A stretch of DNA of 57,434 bases. It comes from Henriciella aquimarina. Lineage in GTDB: Bacteria > Pseudomonadota > Alphaproteobacteria > Caulobacterales > Hyphomonadaceae. A model generated the notes under the pieces. It was not told where the DNA came from. It was given only the letters and a program-made list of their open reading frames with translations, and ran no database searches. Made by a program: the position numbers and the translations under genes. Location of the stretch: contig NZ_NCST01000082.1 in NCBI RefSeq assembly GCF_002088975.1, forward strand, positions 1 to 57,434, written 5' to 3'. Shown one piece after another: positions 1-19,290 of this stretch (the stretch's first letter is position 1; every line of letters starts with the position of its first letter).

Positions 1-4
1 TGTC

Positions 5-1195
5 TTACTCTTTCACCGCCGAGACGACGCCGGCGCCGACGGTACGGCCGCCTTCGCGGATGGCGAAGCGCAGGCCCTGGTCCATCGCGATCGGCGTGAT
101 CAGCTCGACGTCCATTTTGACGTTGTCGCCCGGAAGAACCATTTCCTTGTCCGCCGGAAGCGTGACAACACCCGTCACGTCCGTCGTCCGGAAGTAGAAT
201 TGCGGACGATAGTTCGTGAAGAACGGCGTGTGACGGCCACCCTCTTCCTTCGTCAGGATGTAGGCCTCGGCCTCGAACTTCGCGTGCGGCGTGATCGAAC
301 CCGGCTTGCAGAGAACCTGGCCGCGCTCCACGCCTTCACGGTCGATGCCGCGGATCAGCGCGCCGATATTGTCGCCGGCCTGACCCTGGTCGAGCAGCTT
401 GCGGAACATTTCCACGCCCGTCACCGTCGTCTTCTGCGTGTCGCGGATACCCACGATCTCGACTTCGTCACCAACCTTGATGATGCCCGTCTCGACGCGG
501 CCCGTCACAACCGTCCCGCGGCCCGAAATGGAGAACACGTCTTCCACCGGCATCAGGAACGGCTTGTCCAGCGGACGCTCAGGGGTCGGGATGTACTCAT
601 CCACAGCCGCCATCAGCTCCAGGACCTTGTTCTTGCCGATCTCCTCGTCACGGCCTTCGACCGCCGCCAGCGCAGACCCGGCAATGATCGGGATCTCGTC
701 GCCCGGGAAGTCGTACTCGTTGAGCAGCTCGCGGACTTCCATCTCGACCAGTTCCAGAAGCTCCGGATCGTCGACCTGGTCGACCTTGTTCAGGAACACC
801 ACGATCGCCGGAACGCCAACCTGGCGCGCCAGCAGAAGGTGCTCGCGCGTCTGCGGCATCGGGCCGTCAGCCGCGTTCACAACCAGGATCGCCCCATCCA
901 TCTGCGCGGCACCCGTGATCATGTTCTTCACATAGTCGGCGTGGCCCGGGCAGTCGACGTGCGCATAGTGGCGCGCTTCGGTCTCATACTCCACGTGCGC
1001 GGTGTTGATCGTGATCCCGCGTGCCTTCTCTTCCGGCGCGTTGTCGATGTCCTCATACGACTTCGACTCACCGCCCCAGCTCTCGTGAAGCACCAGCGTG
1101 ATCGCCGCCGTCAGCGTCGTCTTGCCGTGGTCAACGTGTCCAATCGTACCAATGTTTACGTGCGGCTTGCTCCGCTCAAACTTTGCCTTGGCCAT
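5..1195 (-). CDS. tuf: Elongation factor Tu
   Basis: GTPase that carries aminoacyl-tRNA to the ribosomal A site in the cytoplasm. The 396-residue product has the usual EF-Tu length. The P-loop GHVDHGKTT lies near residues 19-27, the switch [10 protein letters not shown] near 81-88 and the guanine-specificity NKVD near 136-139, followed by the two beta-barrel domains ending in [10 protein letters not shown]. It is the last gene of the str run (rpsL-rpsG-fusA-tuf), 80 bases after fusA, on the same strand. The stop codon is at bases 5-7, so any terminator lies outside the window. Alphaproteobacteria often carry a second tuf copy; that cannot be judged here. Confidence 0.98.
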   Translation of the reverse strand: MAKAKFERSKPHVNIGTIGHVDHGKTTLTAAITLVLHESWGGESKSYEDIDNAPEEKARGITINTAHVEYETEARHYAHVDCPGHADYVKNMITGAAQMDGAILVVNAADGPMPQTREHLLLARQVGVPAIVVFLNKVDQVDDPELLELVEMEVRELLNEYDFPGDEIPIIAGSALAAVEGRDEEIGKNKVLELMAAVDEYIPTPERPLDKPFLMPVEDVFSISGRGTVVTGRVETGIIKVGDEVEIVGIRDTQKTTVTGVEMFRKLLDQGQAGDNIGALIRGIDREGVERGQVLCKPGSITPHAKFEAEAYILTKEEGGRHTPFFTNYRPQFYFRTTDVTGVVTLPADKEMVLPGDNVKMDVELITPIAMDQGLRFAIREGGRTVGAGVVSAVKE

Positions 1196-1275
1196 TTGGC
1201 CTCTCCTTCACTTCAAATCTTTCATTTCATCCCACCCGGCCGGACGTATCCGGACCGGGCCAGCCACCAACCAGC

Positions 1276-3420
<2,145 letters not shown>

Positions 3421-3471
3421 GGGATTACCTTTGTTGTCTTGCTCCGGGAGGGGAACGGTGTTGGGTGTCTG

Positions 3472-3942
3472 TTACCAGCGGTAGTGCGAGAAAGCGCGGT
3501 TGGCTTCCGCCATGCGGTGCGTATCTTCGCGCTTCTTCACAGCCGCGCCACGGCCCTGCGAAGCATCCAGAAGCTCGCCGGCGAGACGCTCACGCATGGT
3601 GTTTTCGTTGCGCGAACCGGCAGCAGCCGCCAGCCAGCGAATGGCCAGGGCCTGACGGCGCTCGGGGCGCACTTCGACCGGAACCTGATAGGTTGCGCCA
3701 CCCACACGGCGCGAACGCACTTCGACAGCCGGGGAAATGGCTTCGAGCGCGGAGTGGAAAACCTCCACCGGGTCCTTCTTGGCCTTGTCCTCGACCAGGT
3801 CGAAGGCACCGTAAACGATGCGTTCGGCGGTCGATTTTTTACCATCCAGCATGATCTGGTTCATGAACTTCGAGATCACGATGTCCTTGAACTTCGGATC
3901 CGGAAGGACCTGGCGTTTTTCTGCGCGGTGACGACGAGACAT
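3472..3942 (-). CDS. rpsG: 30S ribosomal protein S7
   Basis: Primary 16S rRNA-binding protein that nucleates assembly of the small-subunit head. The 156-residue product begins [18 protein letters not shown] and contains the conserved [14 protein letters not shown] segment near residues 78-91 and a C-terminal FSHYRW tail, matching bacterial S7 in length and motifs. It sits 12 bases downstream of rpsL and 51 bases upstream of fusA on the same strand, the universal str operon order. In E. coli S7 is the translational autoregulator of this operon. No specific operator was identified in the short rpsL-rpsG gap here. Confidence 0.98.
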   Translation of the reverse strand: MSRRHRAEKRQVLPDPKFKDIVISKFMNQIMLDGKKSTAERIVYGAFDLVEDKAKKDPVEVFHSALEAISPAVEVRSRRVGGATYQVPVEVRPERRQALAIRWLAAAAGSRNENTMRERLAGELLDASQGRGAAVKKREDTHRMAEANRAFSHYRW

Positions 3943-3954
3943 GGCTGGCGACCC

Positions 3955-4326
3955 TTATTTCGGTTTCTTCACGCCGTAATGCGAACGGCGTTGCTTACGG
4001 TTCTTGACGCCCTGCGTATCGAGGACACCACGGAGAATGTGATAGCGCACACCCGGAAGGTCCTTCACGCGACCGCCGCGGATAAGGACAACGGAGTGCT
4101 CCTGGAGGTTGTGGCCTTCGCCGGGAATATAGCAAAGCGATTCAAACCCGGTGGTCAGACGCACCTTGGCCACTTTCCGAAGCGCCGAGTTCGGCTTCTT
4201 CGGCGTGGTCGTGTAAACGCGCGTACAAACGCCACGACGTTGCGGATTGCCCTTGAGGGCCGGTGTTTTCTGCCGCGCCGGCTTCGGCTTGCGCGGATTG
4301 CGGATAAGCTGTTGAATCGTTGGCAT
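3955..4326 (-). CDS. rpsL: 30S ribosomal protein S12
   Basis: Decoding-centre protein of the 30S subunit. I start it at the ATG giving [14 protein letters not shown], so the product is 123 residues, the normal S12 length; the frame stays open 24 codons upstream but that part is not S12-like. The streptomycin loop [12 protein letters not shown] has the wild-type Lys43, and the PGVRYH loop keeps Lys88, so no streptomycin-resistance substitution is visible. First gene of the str run, separated from rpoC by about 250 bases, which is where a separate str promoter would be expected. Confidence 0.97.
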   Translation of the reverse strand: MPTIQQLIRNPRKPKPARQKTPALKGNPQRRGVCTRVYTTTPKKPNSALRKVAKVRLTTGFESLCYIPGEGHNLQEHSVVLIRGGRVKDLPGVRYHILRGVLDTQGVKNRKQRRSHYGVKKPK

Positions 4327-4578
4327 GAGGGCCTTTTGACTACTTTCTTCCATGGCCCCATCGGACCAGTTCAAACCAAGATAGCCCGATTGGGCCATTC
4401 CTGACCCGACCGGACCACCAATTCCGTACTATGCCGGCATTGCGGCGCCAGTAACGGGCCGCCGGAGACCATTTAACTCATGGCCTCAGCCAGCGTTCGG
4501 CGCGTGTTAAGACCCTGAACCCGCCGCGTCAAGTCTCCTCGACGGCGGCGGCTGTGATCAGGGTGCATTCCACCTCGC
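4327..4578. other. rpoC-rpsL intergenic region
   Basis: About 250 bases between the rpoC stop and the rpsL start. It should hold the end of the rpoBC transcript and the promoter or leader of the str operon. GC-rich partial dyads are present around 4520-4560 (CCGCCG against CGGCGG arms), but I see no clean hairpin with a T tract and no confident promoter. I found no open frame that looks coding. Confidence 0.5.
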
Positions 4579-8775
<4,197 letters not shown>

Positions 8776-8863
8776 GTTTTCCGCTCCTTGGGAGGGGTGC
8801 GACCGGACCGGGGTCCGGCCAGAAAAAATCAGTCTCTACTCGACACGAATGCCTCGCGGCGGC

Positions 8864-12991
<4,128 letters not shown>

Positions 12992-13066
12992 CACTTGTTC
13001 CGTTTCTTGCCGCTCAGAAGCCCGGGAGAGAGGCCACGAGGCGGCTTGCCACCTGAAACGCGAGGA

Positions 13067-13095
13067 CGCGGCAGGACCAAAAAGGTCCCGCCGCG
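13067..13095 (-). promoter_or_regulatory. Hairpin in rplL-rpoB gap
   Basis: A 12-base stem with one A/C mismatch (CGCGGCAGGACC against GGTCCCGCCGCG) closed by an AAAAA loop on the plus strand, TTTTT on the transcript. No T tract follows on the transcript strand, so it is not a full intrinsic terminator. In E. coli the equivalent gap holds a partial attenuator and an RNase III processing site that set the L7/L12 to beta ratio; the same role here is inferred from position and structure. Confidence 0.7.
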
Positions 13096-13161
13096 CTCAT
13101 AATCTACTGAAATCGCGCCTCGCGCAGACACGATCCCATGCAAAGCAAGCCGTGAAAAGGC

Positions 13162-13542
13162 TTACTTGATTTCGATCTTGGCGCCAGCCTCTTCGAACTT
13201 CTTCTTGAGTTCTTCGGCTTCGTCCTTGGACACGCCTTCCTTGATCGGCTTCGGAGCGCCTTCCACGAGTTCCTTGGCCTCTTTCAGGCCAAGGCCGGAA
13301 ACGACTTCGCGCACGACCTTGATGACGTTGATCTTCTTGTCGCCGCCATCGGTCAGGATGACGTCGAATTCGTCTTTTTCTTCTTCAGCAGCGCCGCCGG
13401 CGTCGCCGCCTGCTGCCGGGCCGGCAACAGCAACAGCTGCCGCAGCCTTGATACCACGCTCTTCGAGATAATCGTTGAGCTCTTTGGCTTCCATGATGGT
13501 GAGGCCGAGAAGTTCGTCACCAAGTTTTGCAATATCTGCCAT
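13162..13542 (-). CDS. rplL: 50S ribosomal protein L7/L12
   Basis: Stalk protein that recruits translation GTPases. The 126-residue acidic product has the N-terminal dimerisation helices ([20 protein letters not shown]), an Ala/Gly-rich hinge near residues 33-52, and the C-terminal factor-binding domain with the conserved [11 protein letters not shown] and [15 protein letters not shown] segments. It lies 64 bases after rplJ on the same strand, the standard order, and before the hairpin that separates it from rpoB. Confidence 0.98.
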   Translation of the reverse strand: MADIAKLGDELLGLTIMEAKELNDYLEERGIKAAAAVAVAGPAAGGDAGGAAEEEKDEFDVILTDGGDKKINVIKVVREVVSGLGLKEAKELVEGAPKPIKEGVSKDEAEELKKKFEEAGAKIEIK

Positions 13543-13606
13543 TTGTCTGATCGACTTTCTGTTTCGGGTTTAGAGGTTGTTCTGGTTTCGCGTTGAATGC
13601 CTGACG

Positions 13607-14122
13607 TTAGGCCGCTGCCTTTTCGCCAATGACGTTGATCGCGCCAGCAAGCTGCTGCCCAGGTGCGTTGATACGCTGAACAACTTCGCTGGCCTGACCC
13701 GTCAGACGGGCAACAATGGTTGCAATCAGCTCTTCGCGCGACGGCATCTTGGCAAGCGCTTCCACGCCAGCCCCGTCCATCACTTCGGCGCCCATGACGG
13801 CACCGATGAGCTTCAGCTTTTCATTGTCCTTGGCAAATTCGGCGGTCGCCTTTGCAGGAACCGTCGGGTCCTCCGCATAAGCAATTGCCACCTGACCTGA
13901 AAAAAGGTCCGTCGCCGCATCACCGCCCTTGCCGCGAAGGGCAATCTTGGCAATCCGGTTCTTGACCACTTTGAGCCGCCCGCCCTGCTCTCTGAGCTTG
14001 GCACGCAGCCCCGTCATTTCCGCAACGCTCAAACCGGTATAATGCGTAACGACAACTGCACCGGAATTCTCGAAAACTTCTTCGAGTTCCGCGAGCGCCG
14101 CCTGCTTTCCAGCTCTATCCAT
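13607..14122 (-). CDS. rplJ: 50S ribosomal protein L10
   Basis: Stalk-base protein that anchors L7/L12 dimers on 23S rRNA. The 171-residue product begins MDRAGKQAALAELEEVF and carries the L10 signature THYTGLSVAEMTGLRAKLRE near residues 26-45, with an Ala-rich C-terminal helix for L7/L12 binding. The start is supported by a GGAG located seven bases before the ATG. The long leader upstream fits autoregulation by the L10-L12 complex, which is known in other bacteria but not shown here. Confidence 0.97.
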   Translation of the reverse strand: MDRAGKQAALAELEEVFENSGAVVVTHYTGLSVAEMTGLRAKLREQGGRLKVVKNRIAKIALRGKGGDAATDLFSGQVAIAYAEDPTVPAKATAEFAKDNEKLKLIGAVMGAEVMDGAGVEALAKMPSREELIATIVARLTGQASEVVQRINAPGQQLAGAINVIGEKAAA

Positions 14123-14479
14123 TACGGTTCTCCAGTTAAGGCGTCCGGCCCATCCGGGCGCCCGGGAATTCGCCTTCGATGGCTGCCGCCACCTCCAGCG
14201 CCTGCCCAGGGCCTGGCGAAACCAAACTGACCGAAAGCGTCGCCTTCGACAGCCTCTAACCTCGCCTCACCCCGTCTATCATGGGAATTACATACCGAAG
14301 GGCATGACCCATGGTCTTGGACAGGAAAACGGGAGACCGCCGAATGGTTCGGAGAGCTCCCGTCGAGCCGAGCCTGTTAACGTGTAATCCACGGCGCCGC
14401 AACCCCTCGCCAGCACAAAATGTCATGCGGCGGGGTTGCTCTATCACCATTTTGCGGGAGGCTACTCTGAAACGCCCCG
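14123..14479 (-). promoter_or_regulatory. Long leader before rplJ
   Basis: Roughly 360 bases without a convincing coding frame lie between the rplA terminator and rplJ. Several GC-rich inverted repeats can be drawn (for example around 14340-14360 and 14150-14165). Its position is that of the L10 leader, a known structured regulatory RNA bound by L10 and L12 in many bacteria. I could not identify the canonical fold or a clear promoter by eye, so this is a positional call. Confidence 0.45.
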
Positions 14480-14512
14480 AAACGCAAACACCCGGACCAG
14501 ACGGCCCGGGTG
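14480..14512 (-). terminator. Terminator or attenuator after rplA
   Basis: A perfect 7-base stem (CACCCGG against CCGGGTG) with a 10-base loop, followed on the transcript strand by TTTGCGTTT. It lies 30 bases past the rplA stop and separates the rplKA unit from rplJL. The T tract is interrupted, so partial read-through is plausible. Confidence 0.65.
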
Positions 14513-14541
14513 CTGCACTGTCTCTGGATTGCTCTGGCGCC

Positions 14542-15240
14542 TTAGCTGGCCGCCAGCGCGTCCGCCGTATCGATCTGAACACCCGGCCCCATCGAGGAAG
14601 AAAGCGCGACGCGCTTCAGATAGGTGCCCTTGGCGCCAGCCGGCTTCGCCTTGATCACGGCATCGAGGAAGGCCTTGAGGTTCTTCTCGAGCGCATCCTC
14701 GCTGAAGCTCGCCTTGCCGATGCCGGCATGCACGATGCCCTGCTTCTCGACACGGAACTCCACAGAACCACCCTTGGCGTCCTTGACGGCCTGGCCGACA
14801 TTCGGCGTCACGGTGCCGACTTTCGGGTTCGGCATCAGGCCACGCGGGCCGAGCACCTTACCGAGACGGCCGACAACGGCCATCATGTCCGGCGTCGCGA
14901 TGACGCGGTCGAAATCCATCATGCCGCCCTGGATCTGCTCCATCAGGTCCTCGGCACCGACGATGTCGGCTCCGGCTTCCTTGGCTTCTTCCGCCTTGGC
15001 GTCGCGAGCGAAGACCGCCACGCGGACATCCTTGCCCGTGCCGGACGGCAGCGCGACCATGCCGCGAACCATCTGGTCGGCATATTTCGGCTCGACGCCG
15101 AGATTGAGGGCGACTTCGATCGTCTCGTCGAATTTCGCCTTGGCGTTCGACTTCACGAGCTTGACGGCTTCACTGAGACCATAGGCCTTGGTGGCGTCCA
15201 CTTCCGCCATTGCGGCGCGATAACGTTTTCCCTGTGCCAT
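14542..15240 (-). CDS. rplA: 50S ribosomal protein L1
   Basis: L1-stalk protein of the 50S subunit and, in E. coli, translational repressor of the L11 operon. The 232-residue product begins [20 protein letters not shown] and carries the L1 signature [19 protein letters not shown] near residues 140-158. It lies 4 bases after the rplK stop on the same strand, so the two are translated as a pair. A hairpin terminator follows 30 bases after its stop. Confidence 0.98.
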   Translation of the reverse strand: MAQGKRYRAAMAEVDATKAYGLSEAVKLVKSNAKAKFDETIEVALNLGVEPKYADQMVRGMVALPSGTGKDVRVAVFARDAKAEEAKEAGADIVGAEDLMEQIQGGMMDFDRVIATPDMMAVVGRLGKVLGPRGLMPNPKVGTVTPNVGQAVKDAKGGSVEFRVEKQGIVHAGIGKASFSEDALEKNLKAFLDAVIKAKPAGAKGTYLKRVALSSSMGPGVQIDTADALAAS

Positions 15241-15244
15241 GTCC

Positions 15245-15688
15245 TTACCCCGTCACGTCGAGACCCATCGACTTCGCGGACCCTTTGATAATTTCGGTCG
15301 CGGAATCGAGGTCGTTGGCATTGAGATCCGGCATCTTCATCTCGGCAATCTCACGGCACTGGGCCGTGGTCACCTTGCCGGCGACGTCCTTGCCGGGCTG
15401 CTTGGCGCCCGAGTTCGGCTTGCCGATCTTGAGACCGGCAGCCTTCTTCAGGAGCACGCTCGCCGGCGGCGTCTTGGTGATGAAGGTGAAGGACTTATCC
15501 TGATAATAGTCGATCACGACGGGGATCGGCAGGCCCTTCTCCATGTTCTCGGTCTTCGCGTTGAAGGCCTTGCAGAACTCCATGATGTTGATGCCGCGCT
15601 GACCGAGCGCAGGACCAACTGGCGGAGACGGGTTGGCCGAACCGGCCGGGATCTGGAGCTTGAGCTGCCCCAGCAATTTCTTAGCCAT
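15245..15688 (-). CDS. rplK: 50S ribosomal protein L11
   Basis: GTPase-centre protein of the 50S subunit. I start at the ATG giving [16 protein letters not shown] (147 residues); the frame is open 51 codons further upstream but that stretch is not L11-like. The proline-rich [20 protein letters not shown] segment and the C-terminal rRNA-binding domain with [22 protein letters not shown] are clear. It is the first gene of the beta operon here. secE and nusG, often directly upstream, are absent; the next gene upstream is an unrelated M48 protease gene ended by its own terminator. Confidence 0.97.
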   Translation of the reverse strand: MAKKLLGQLKLQIPAGSANPSPPVGPALGQRGINIMEFCKAFNAKTENMEKGLPIPVVIDYYQDKSFTFITKTPPASVLLKKAAGLKIGKPNSGAKQPGKDVAGKVTTAQCREIAEMKMPDLNANDLDSATEIIKGSAKSMGLDVTG

Positions 15689-15841
15689 GTCATCCTCTCT
15701 GGCTTGATACTCTGGCCGGTGGTCTTTCGATCCGGCCGCCTTTCGATTGAGGTCCCGTGGTCTGACCCGGCAATGGACTTGTCTGCCGGCAACCTTCCAC
15801 AGGAAATCCGCCCATAGTTGAGCGAGAGGCGGGGTACACAC

Positions 15842-15873
15842 GAAAAGACCCGGCAGGTCAAGCCCGCCGGGTC
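15842..15873 (-). terminator. Terminator after M48 protease gene
   Basis: A perfect 8-base stem (GACCCGGC against GCCGGGTC) with an 11-base loop followed by TTTTCG on the minus strand, 28 bases after the stop of the M48 protease gene. It insulates the beta operon from the upstream gene. Confidence 0.85.
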
Positions 15874-15900
15874 AGCCCTCCTGCCGCACAGGCCGCCTTG

Positions 15901-16761
15901 CTAGATGATGGCATAGCCCTTGGCATTGATATATTGGCGCAGCTCATTGATCCGCGTGCCCGGATGCGGGTGGGTCGACATGAATTCCGGCTGGCGGCTG
16001 GACGAGGCATTCGCCTGCATCAGCTCCCACAGCCGGATCGACTGTTTCACGTCATAGCCGGCCGAATGCATGTAATCGACGCCGGCGCGATCCGCCTCAA
16101 GCTCGCTCTCGCGGCTATAGGGCAGGACGACGCCGAATTGCAGGGCCGCCCCGCCGAGCGCGGCAACCGCACCGCCATAATCGTTGAGCGTATCCGAGGA
16201 GGACACGGCGACCTGCCCGGCCGCCAGCGCGCCCTGGGCAAGCATCGCCCGCGACATCCGCCGGTTGGCATGACGATAGATCGTGTGGCCGACCTCGTGG
16301 CCGAGCACCGTGCTCAGCTGGTCGTCATTCTCGGCGAGGTCGACTATCCCGCGATACACGCCAACGCGGTTGCCCGGCATGACGAAGGCGTTGACGTCAT
16401 CGGAGTCGAACACCGCGACGTCCCACTGCTCCCCGGCTTTCGGCGTCACGCGCTCAATCCGGCTCCAGACATTGAGGACCCGGTTCTTCAGCCGCGTATT
16501 GGAGGTCTGCGGGGTCTGCGATTTGAGGTCCGTCCAGGCGCTCGCCGCCATGGAGGCGATCTGGTCGTCCCCCATGAAGGCCAGTTCGCTCTGGCCGGTA
16601 TACGGGTTGGTCGTGCAGCTCGACAGGATGGGAAAGACGCTGCCGGCCGCAAGCCCGGAGATGATGGCCCGCCGCGAGAGGTTGATCTTCGGCGCGTCCT
16701 TCAGGAGTGCGCTATCAATCTCGATACGTTCTGAGTCTTCAAAATTGACGGGCTTGTTCAT
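15901..16761 (-). CDS. M48-family lipoprotein metalloprotease
   Basis: Predicted zinc metalloprotease of the M48 (BepA/YfgC, Oma1-like) group acting in the periplasm. The zinc motif HEVGH is at residues 155-159 and the third-ligand region ESELEADRAG follows about 60 residues later. A twin Arg (30-31), hydrophobic stretch and lipobox ending at Cys49 indicate an exported lipoprotein, possibly by Tat, after an unusually long 29-residue N-region. I choose the second ATG: GGAGG abuts the first ATG directly but is six bases from the second, giving 286 residues. It is a single gene ended by a strong terminator. The substrate is unknown; relatives degrade misassembled outer-membrane proteins. Confidence 0.88.
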   Translation of the reverse strand: MNKPVNFEDSERIEIDSALLKDAPKINLSRRAIISGLAAGSVFPILSSCTTNPYTGQSELAFMGDDQIASMAASAWTDLKSQTPQTSNTRLKNRVLNVWSRIERVTPKAGEQWDVAVFDSDDVNAFVMPGNRVGVYRGIVDLAENDDQLSTVLGHEVGHTIYRHANRRMSRAMLAQGALAAGQVAVSSSDTLNDYGGAVAALGGAALQFGVVLPYSRESELEADRAGVDYMHSAGYDVKQSIRLWELMQANASSSRQPEFMSTHPHPGTRINELRQYINAKGYAII

Positions 16762-16888
16762 GGTCATCCTCCAGTTTGCGCCACTATAGCCAGCGCGGGC
16801 AGAACCCCTAAGTTCAAATTTCGTTCAATTCGTCCCTGTCAGACTGGCAAGGCGCAACTGAACCTCACATGAAAGACCCGGCGGCTTC

Positions 16889-18289
16889 TCAGCCCTCGGC
16901 CTGCTCATTGGCCGCGATAAGGTCATTGGCCTGTTTGATCCAGTCTTCGCGGCTCACACGTCCGGCAAAATTCAGCTGCTGGTCCACCCAGGCTTCGTTT
17001 TCCGGTGTCCAGCCTGCGATCTGGCGGAAATGCCAGATCCCGAGATCATTCAGGATATTCTGGATGCGTGGACCGATCCCCGTAATCAAAGTCAGATCGT
17101 CCGCCTCGCCCTCGGGTTTTTCCAGAGAGGCTGGCGCCAATGGCTCGATTGCCGGCTCCTCGTCGGCATCTTCACCCTCATCTCCGGCGGCCTGATCCCT
17201 GGCCTCAAGGGCGCGCAGCATCCTGTCGGAGGGGTGCTCATCCTCTTCCGCAGGCTCATCCTGCGCAGAGACCTCAACAGGCTCCTCTTCCGCGACGGTT
17301 TCCGTCGCCGTGCCCTCGTCTTCAGGCTCGACAGCTGTTTCAGCTTCGGGCTCGTTTTCAGCTTCTGCTTCCGGTTCAGCCTCGACCTCCGGCTCGGTGG
17401 CCTCCTCGGCGGATGCCTCTGTCGTGGGCTCGTCCACCGCCGGCGTTTCCTCGCTCAGGGCTTCAGCATCGGCGGGAAGATCCGGCGCCGGTTCAGGGGC
17501 CGGAGACACCTCCCTGGCTTCGGGCTCTGGCTCTGGCTCTGGTTCCGGCTCAGGCGCTTTGGCCTGTACAGCCGGGGCCTCGGGCTTCTCCTCGAAATAG
17601 GCAAGCCGTCCTTCGAGATAACGATTGCGCCAGCGCAACCGCGCCAGCTCTTCCTCAAGCGACGCATCGGGAGCCGGCGCTTCGGCCGGCTGGGCAGCCT
17701 TCTCCGCCGCGATCAGCTTTTCCTCGAGCGCGGCGACACGGGTCTGCAGATACTCGACCTGCCAGACCTGCTTGTTCTCTTCCACGGAGGATTTCGGCGC
17801 CGGCTTTGGCGCGGGCTCGGCCGGCTCATCGGCAACGGGGGCCTGCGCCTGGGTCGCCTGTTCGTGCAGGCGGATCTCCAGCTCGCCCACCCGCTCTTCC
17901 AGGAACGCGTTGCGCGAGGTCAGATCGGCCAGCGCTGTGCTCTCCTGACCGGCCGCCTCTGCCTCCTCGCCGCGCGTTTGGCGCAGGCCGTCAAGCTCGG
18001 CCTTGGTCGCTTCAAGTTCATTGGTCAGCTGGGCGAGGCGCTCTTCATGGTCTCTGTCAGCGGCCTCCGCCTCAGCGGGCGGCGCCTGCTTCTGCCGGCG
18101 ATGGGCGGCATAGAGGCTGTCGAGTTCGCCCCTGACCTGTTCGAGTTCCGTCAGGGCGACATCGCGCTCAACCGTCGCCCGGCGGCGCTTTCCCGCGAGC
18201 ATCAGCCCCCGCATGAGCCAGGCGAGAAGGAACCCGACCAGCGCTGCGCCGCCGATCACGTACCAGACATATTCAATAACAATATCCAT
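16889..18289 (-). CDS. Membrane-anchored acidic HHH-domain protein
   Basis: A 466-residue protein of unrecognised specific function. Residues 5-26 form one membrane segment, followed by Lys/Arg and then a long coiled-coil-like region (about 40-235). A strongly acidic low-complexity stretch with a run of Glu-Pro pairs follows (about 245-390). The C-terminal 60 residues (DDLTLITGIGPRIQNILNDLGIW in part) form a helix-hairpin-helix of the type often fused to ribosomal or NADH-dehydrogenase-associated proteins. The domain normally binds nucleic acid, but the acidic middle and membrane anchor make a scaffold role equally possible. It is monocistronic and diverges from the methyltransferase gene at 18468. 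Confidence 0.7.
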   Translation of the reverse strand: MDIVIEYVWYVIGGAALVGFLLAWLMRGLMLAGKRRRATVERDVALTELEQVRGELDSLYAAHRRQKQAPPAEAEAADRDHEERLAQLTNELEATKAELDGLRQTRGEEAEAAGQESTALADLTSRNAFLEERVGELEIRLHEQATQAQAPVADEPAEPAPKPAPKSSVEENKQVWQVEYLQTRVAALEEKLIAAEKAAQPAEAPAPDASLEEELARLRWRNRYLEGRLAYFEEKPEAPAVQAKAPEPEPEPEPEPEAREVSPAPEPAPDLPADAEALSEETPAVDEPTTEASAEEATEPEVEAEPEAEAENEPEAETAVEPEDEGTATETVAEEEPVEVSAQDEPAEEDEHPSDRMLRALEARDQAAGDEGEDADEEPAIEPLAPASLEKPEGEADDLTLITGIGPRIQNILNDLGIWHFRQIAGWTPENEAWVDQQLNFAGRVSREDWIKQANDLIAANEQAEG

Positions 18290-18467
18290 TCAGTACGGCT
18301 CCTTGTTGGAGGACCAGATCAGAACCCCGAGTCGTGTCCTTAAAAAGGCAAGGTGTTGCTGTCCCCACTTCTGCACATCTCACGTCGTCCACCGGAACTG
18401 TGCGCTTCGTTAACCAGATGCATGCCGCATCAATTGCCTTCAGGCAAGTCTGTGCTAAAGGCCGCCC

Positions 18468-19280
18468 ATGCCGCTGTCCCTTGAGATCATTTCAAGTTCT
18501 GCCAATCCGCTCATCAAGATGATGCGGAGTCTGGAGCGCAAGAAGGCGCGCCAGGAGACCGGGCTCTTTCTGGCCGAGGGCGCCCGCCTCGTCGAACAGG
18601 GCCTGCAGGCCGGCTGGGCCCTCGACAGCCTGCTGGTATCGGCCTCCAGTATCGACCGGGGCTTCATCCAGGCGCTGGTCGAGAAGGCCCAGGCAAGCGG
18701 GGCGCGCGTGGTGCAGGTGCCCGACCGGCTGGCCGGCCAGGTCGCCCGCAAGGACAATCCGCAATCAGTGATCGGCGCCTTCAAACAGAGAGACCTGTCG
18801 CTGCAGGCGCTTCAGCCGTCCGCCAGCGATCTCTGGATCGCGCTTTACGAAGTCCGCGACCCGGGCAATCTCGGCACCATCCTGCGCACCTCCGACTGTG
18901 CCGCCCTGTCCGGCGTCATCCTCATCAATCAGTGTTGCGACCCTTACAGCATCGAGGCGGTTCGCGCTTCCATGGGCTCGGTCTTCGACATGACCTTCGC
19001 GAGCGCCGATTTCGACACCTTCAATGCCTGGCGCAAAGCCGGTGGGCTCAACATGGTCGCCGCCAGCGTCAATGGCACCGAGCGCCATACCGAGATCGAC
19101 ATGGCGCAGGGCACGGTGATCCTGATGGGCAATGAGCAGGCCGGCCTGCCCCGGGATGTCGAAAGCGAGTGCGACACGCTCTGCCTGATCCCCATGCGCG
19201 GCGGCGCCGACAGCCTCAACCTCGCCCAGGCGACGGCCATCATGACCTATGAAGCCTGGCGCCAGAGAGACTTTGCCTGA
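18468..19280 (+). CDS. TrmH/SpoU-family RNA 2'-O-methyltransferase
   Basis: SPOUT-class methyltransferase of 270 residues, predicted to methylate ribose in rRNA or tRNA. The N-terminal substrate-binding part has KKARQETGLFLAEGARLVEQ (L30e-like domain). The knotted catalytic domain shows ALYEVRDPGNLGTILRTSD near residues 126-144, the later VILMGNEQAGLP near 219-230 and IPMRGGADSLNLAQATAI near 243-260, the three SpoU motifs. The exact target site cannot be read from the sequence. It lies 10 bases before a second methyltransferase gene, so the two likely form a small RNA-modification operon. Confidence 0.92.
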   Translation: MPLSLEIISSSANPLIKMMRSLERKKARQETGLFLAEGARLVEQGLQAGWALDSLLVSASSIDRGFIQALVEKAQASGARVVQVPDRLAGQVARKDNPQSVIGAFKQRDLSLQALQPSASDLWIALYEVRDPGNLGTILRTSDCAALSGVILINQCCDPYSIEAVRASMGSVFDMTFASADFDTFNAWRKAGGLNMVAASVNGTERHTEIDMAQGTVILMGNEQAGLPRDVESECDTLCLIPMRGGADSLNLAQATAIMTYEAWRQRDFA

Positions 19281-19290
19281 GAGATTTCGA

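Noticed and set aside
4200-4326. Possible streptomycin-resistance change in S12
   Set aside because: Lys43 and Lys88 are wild type.
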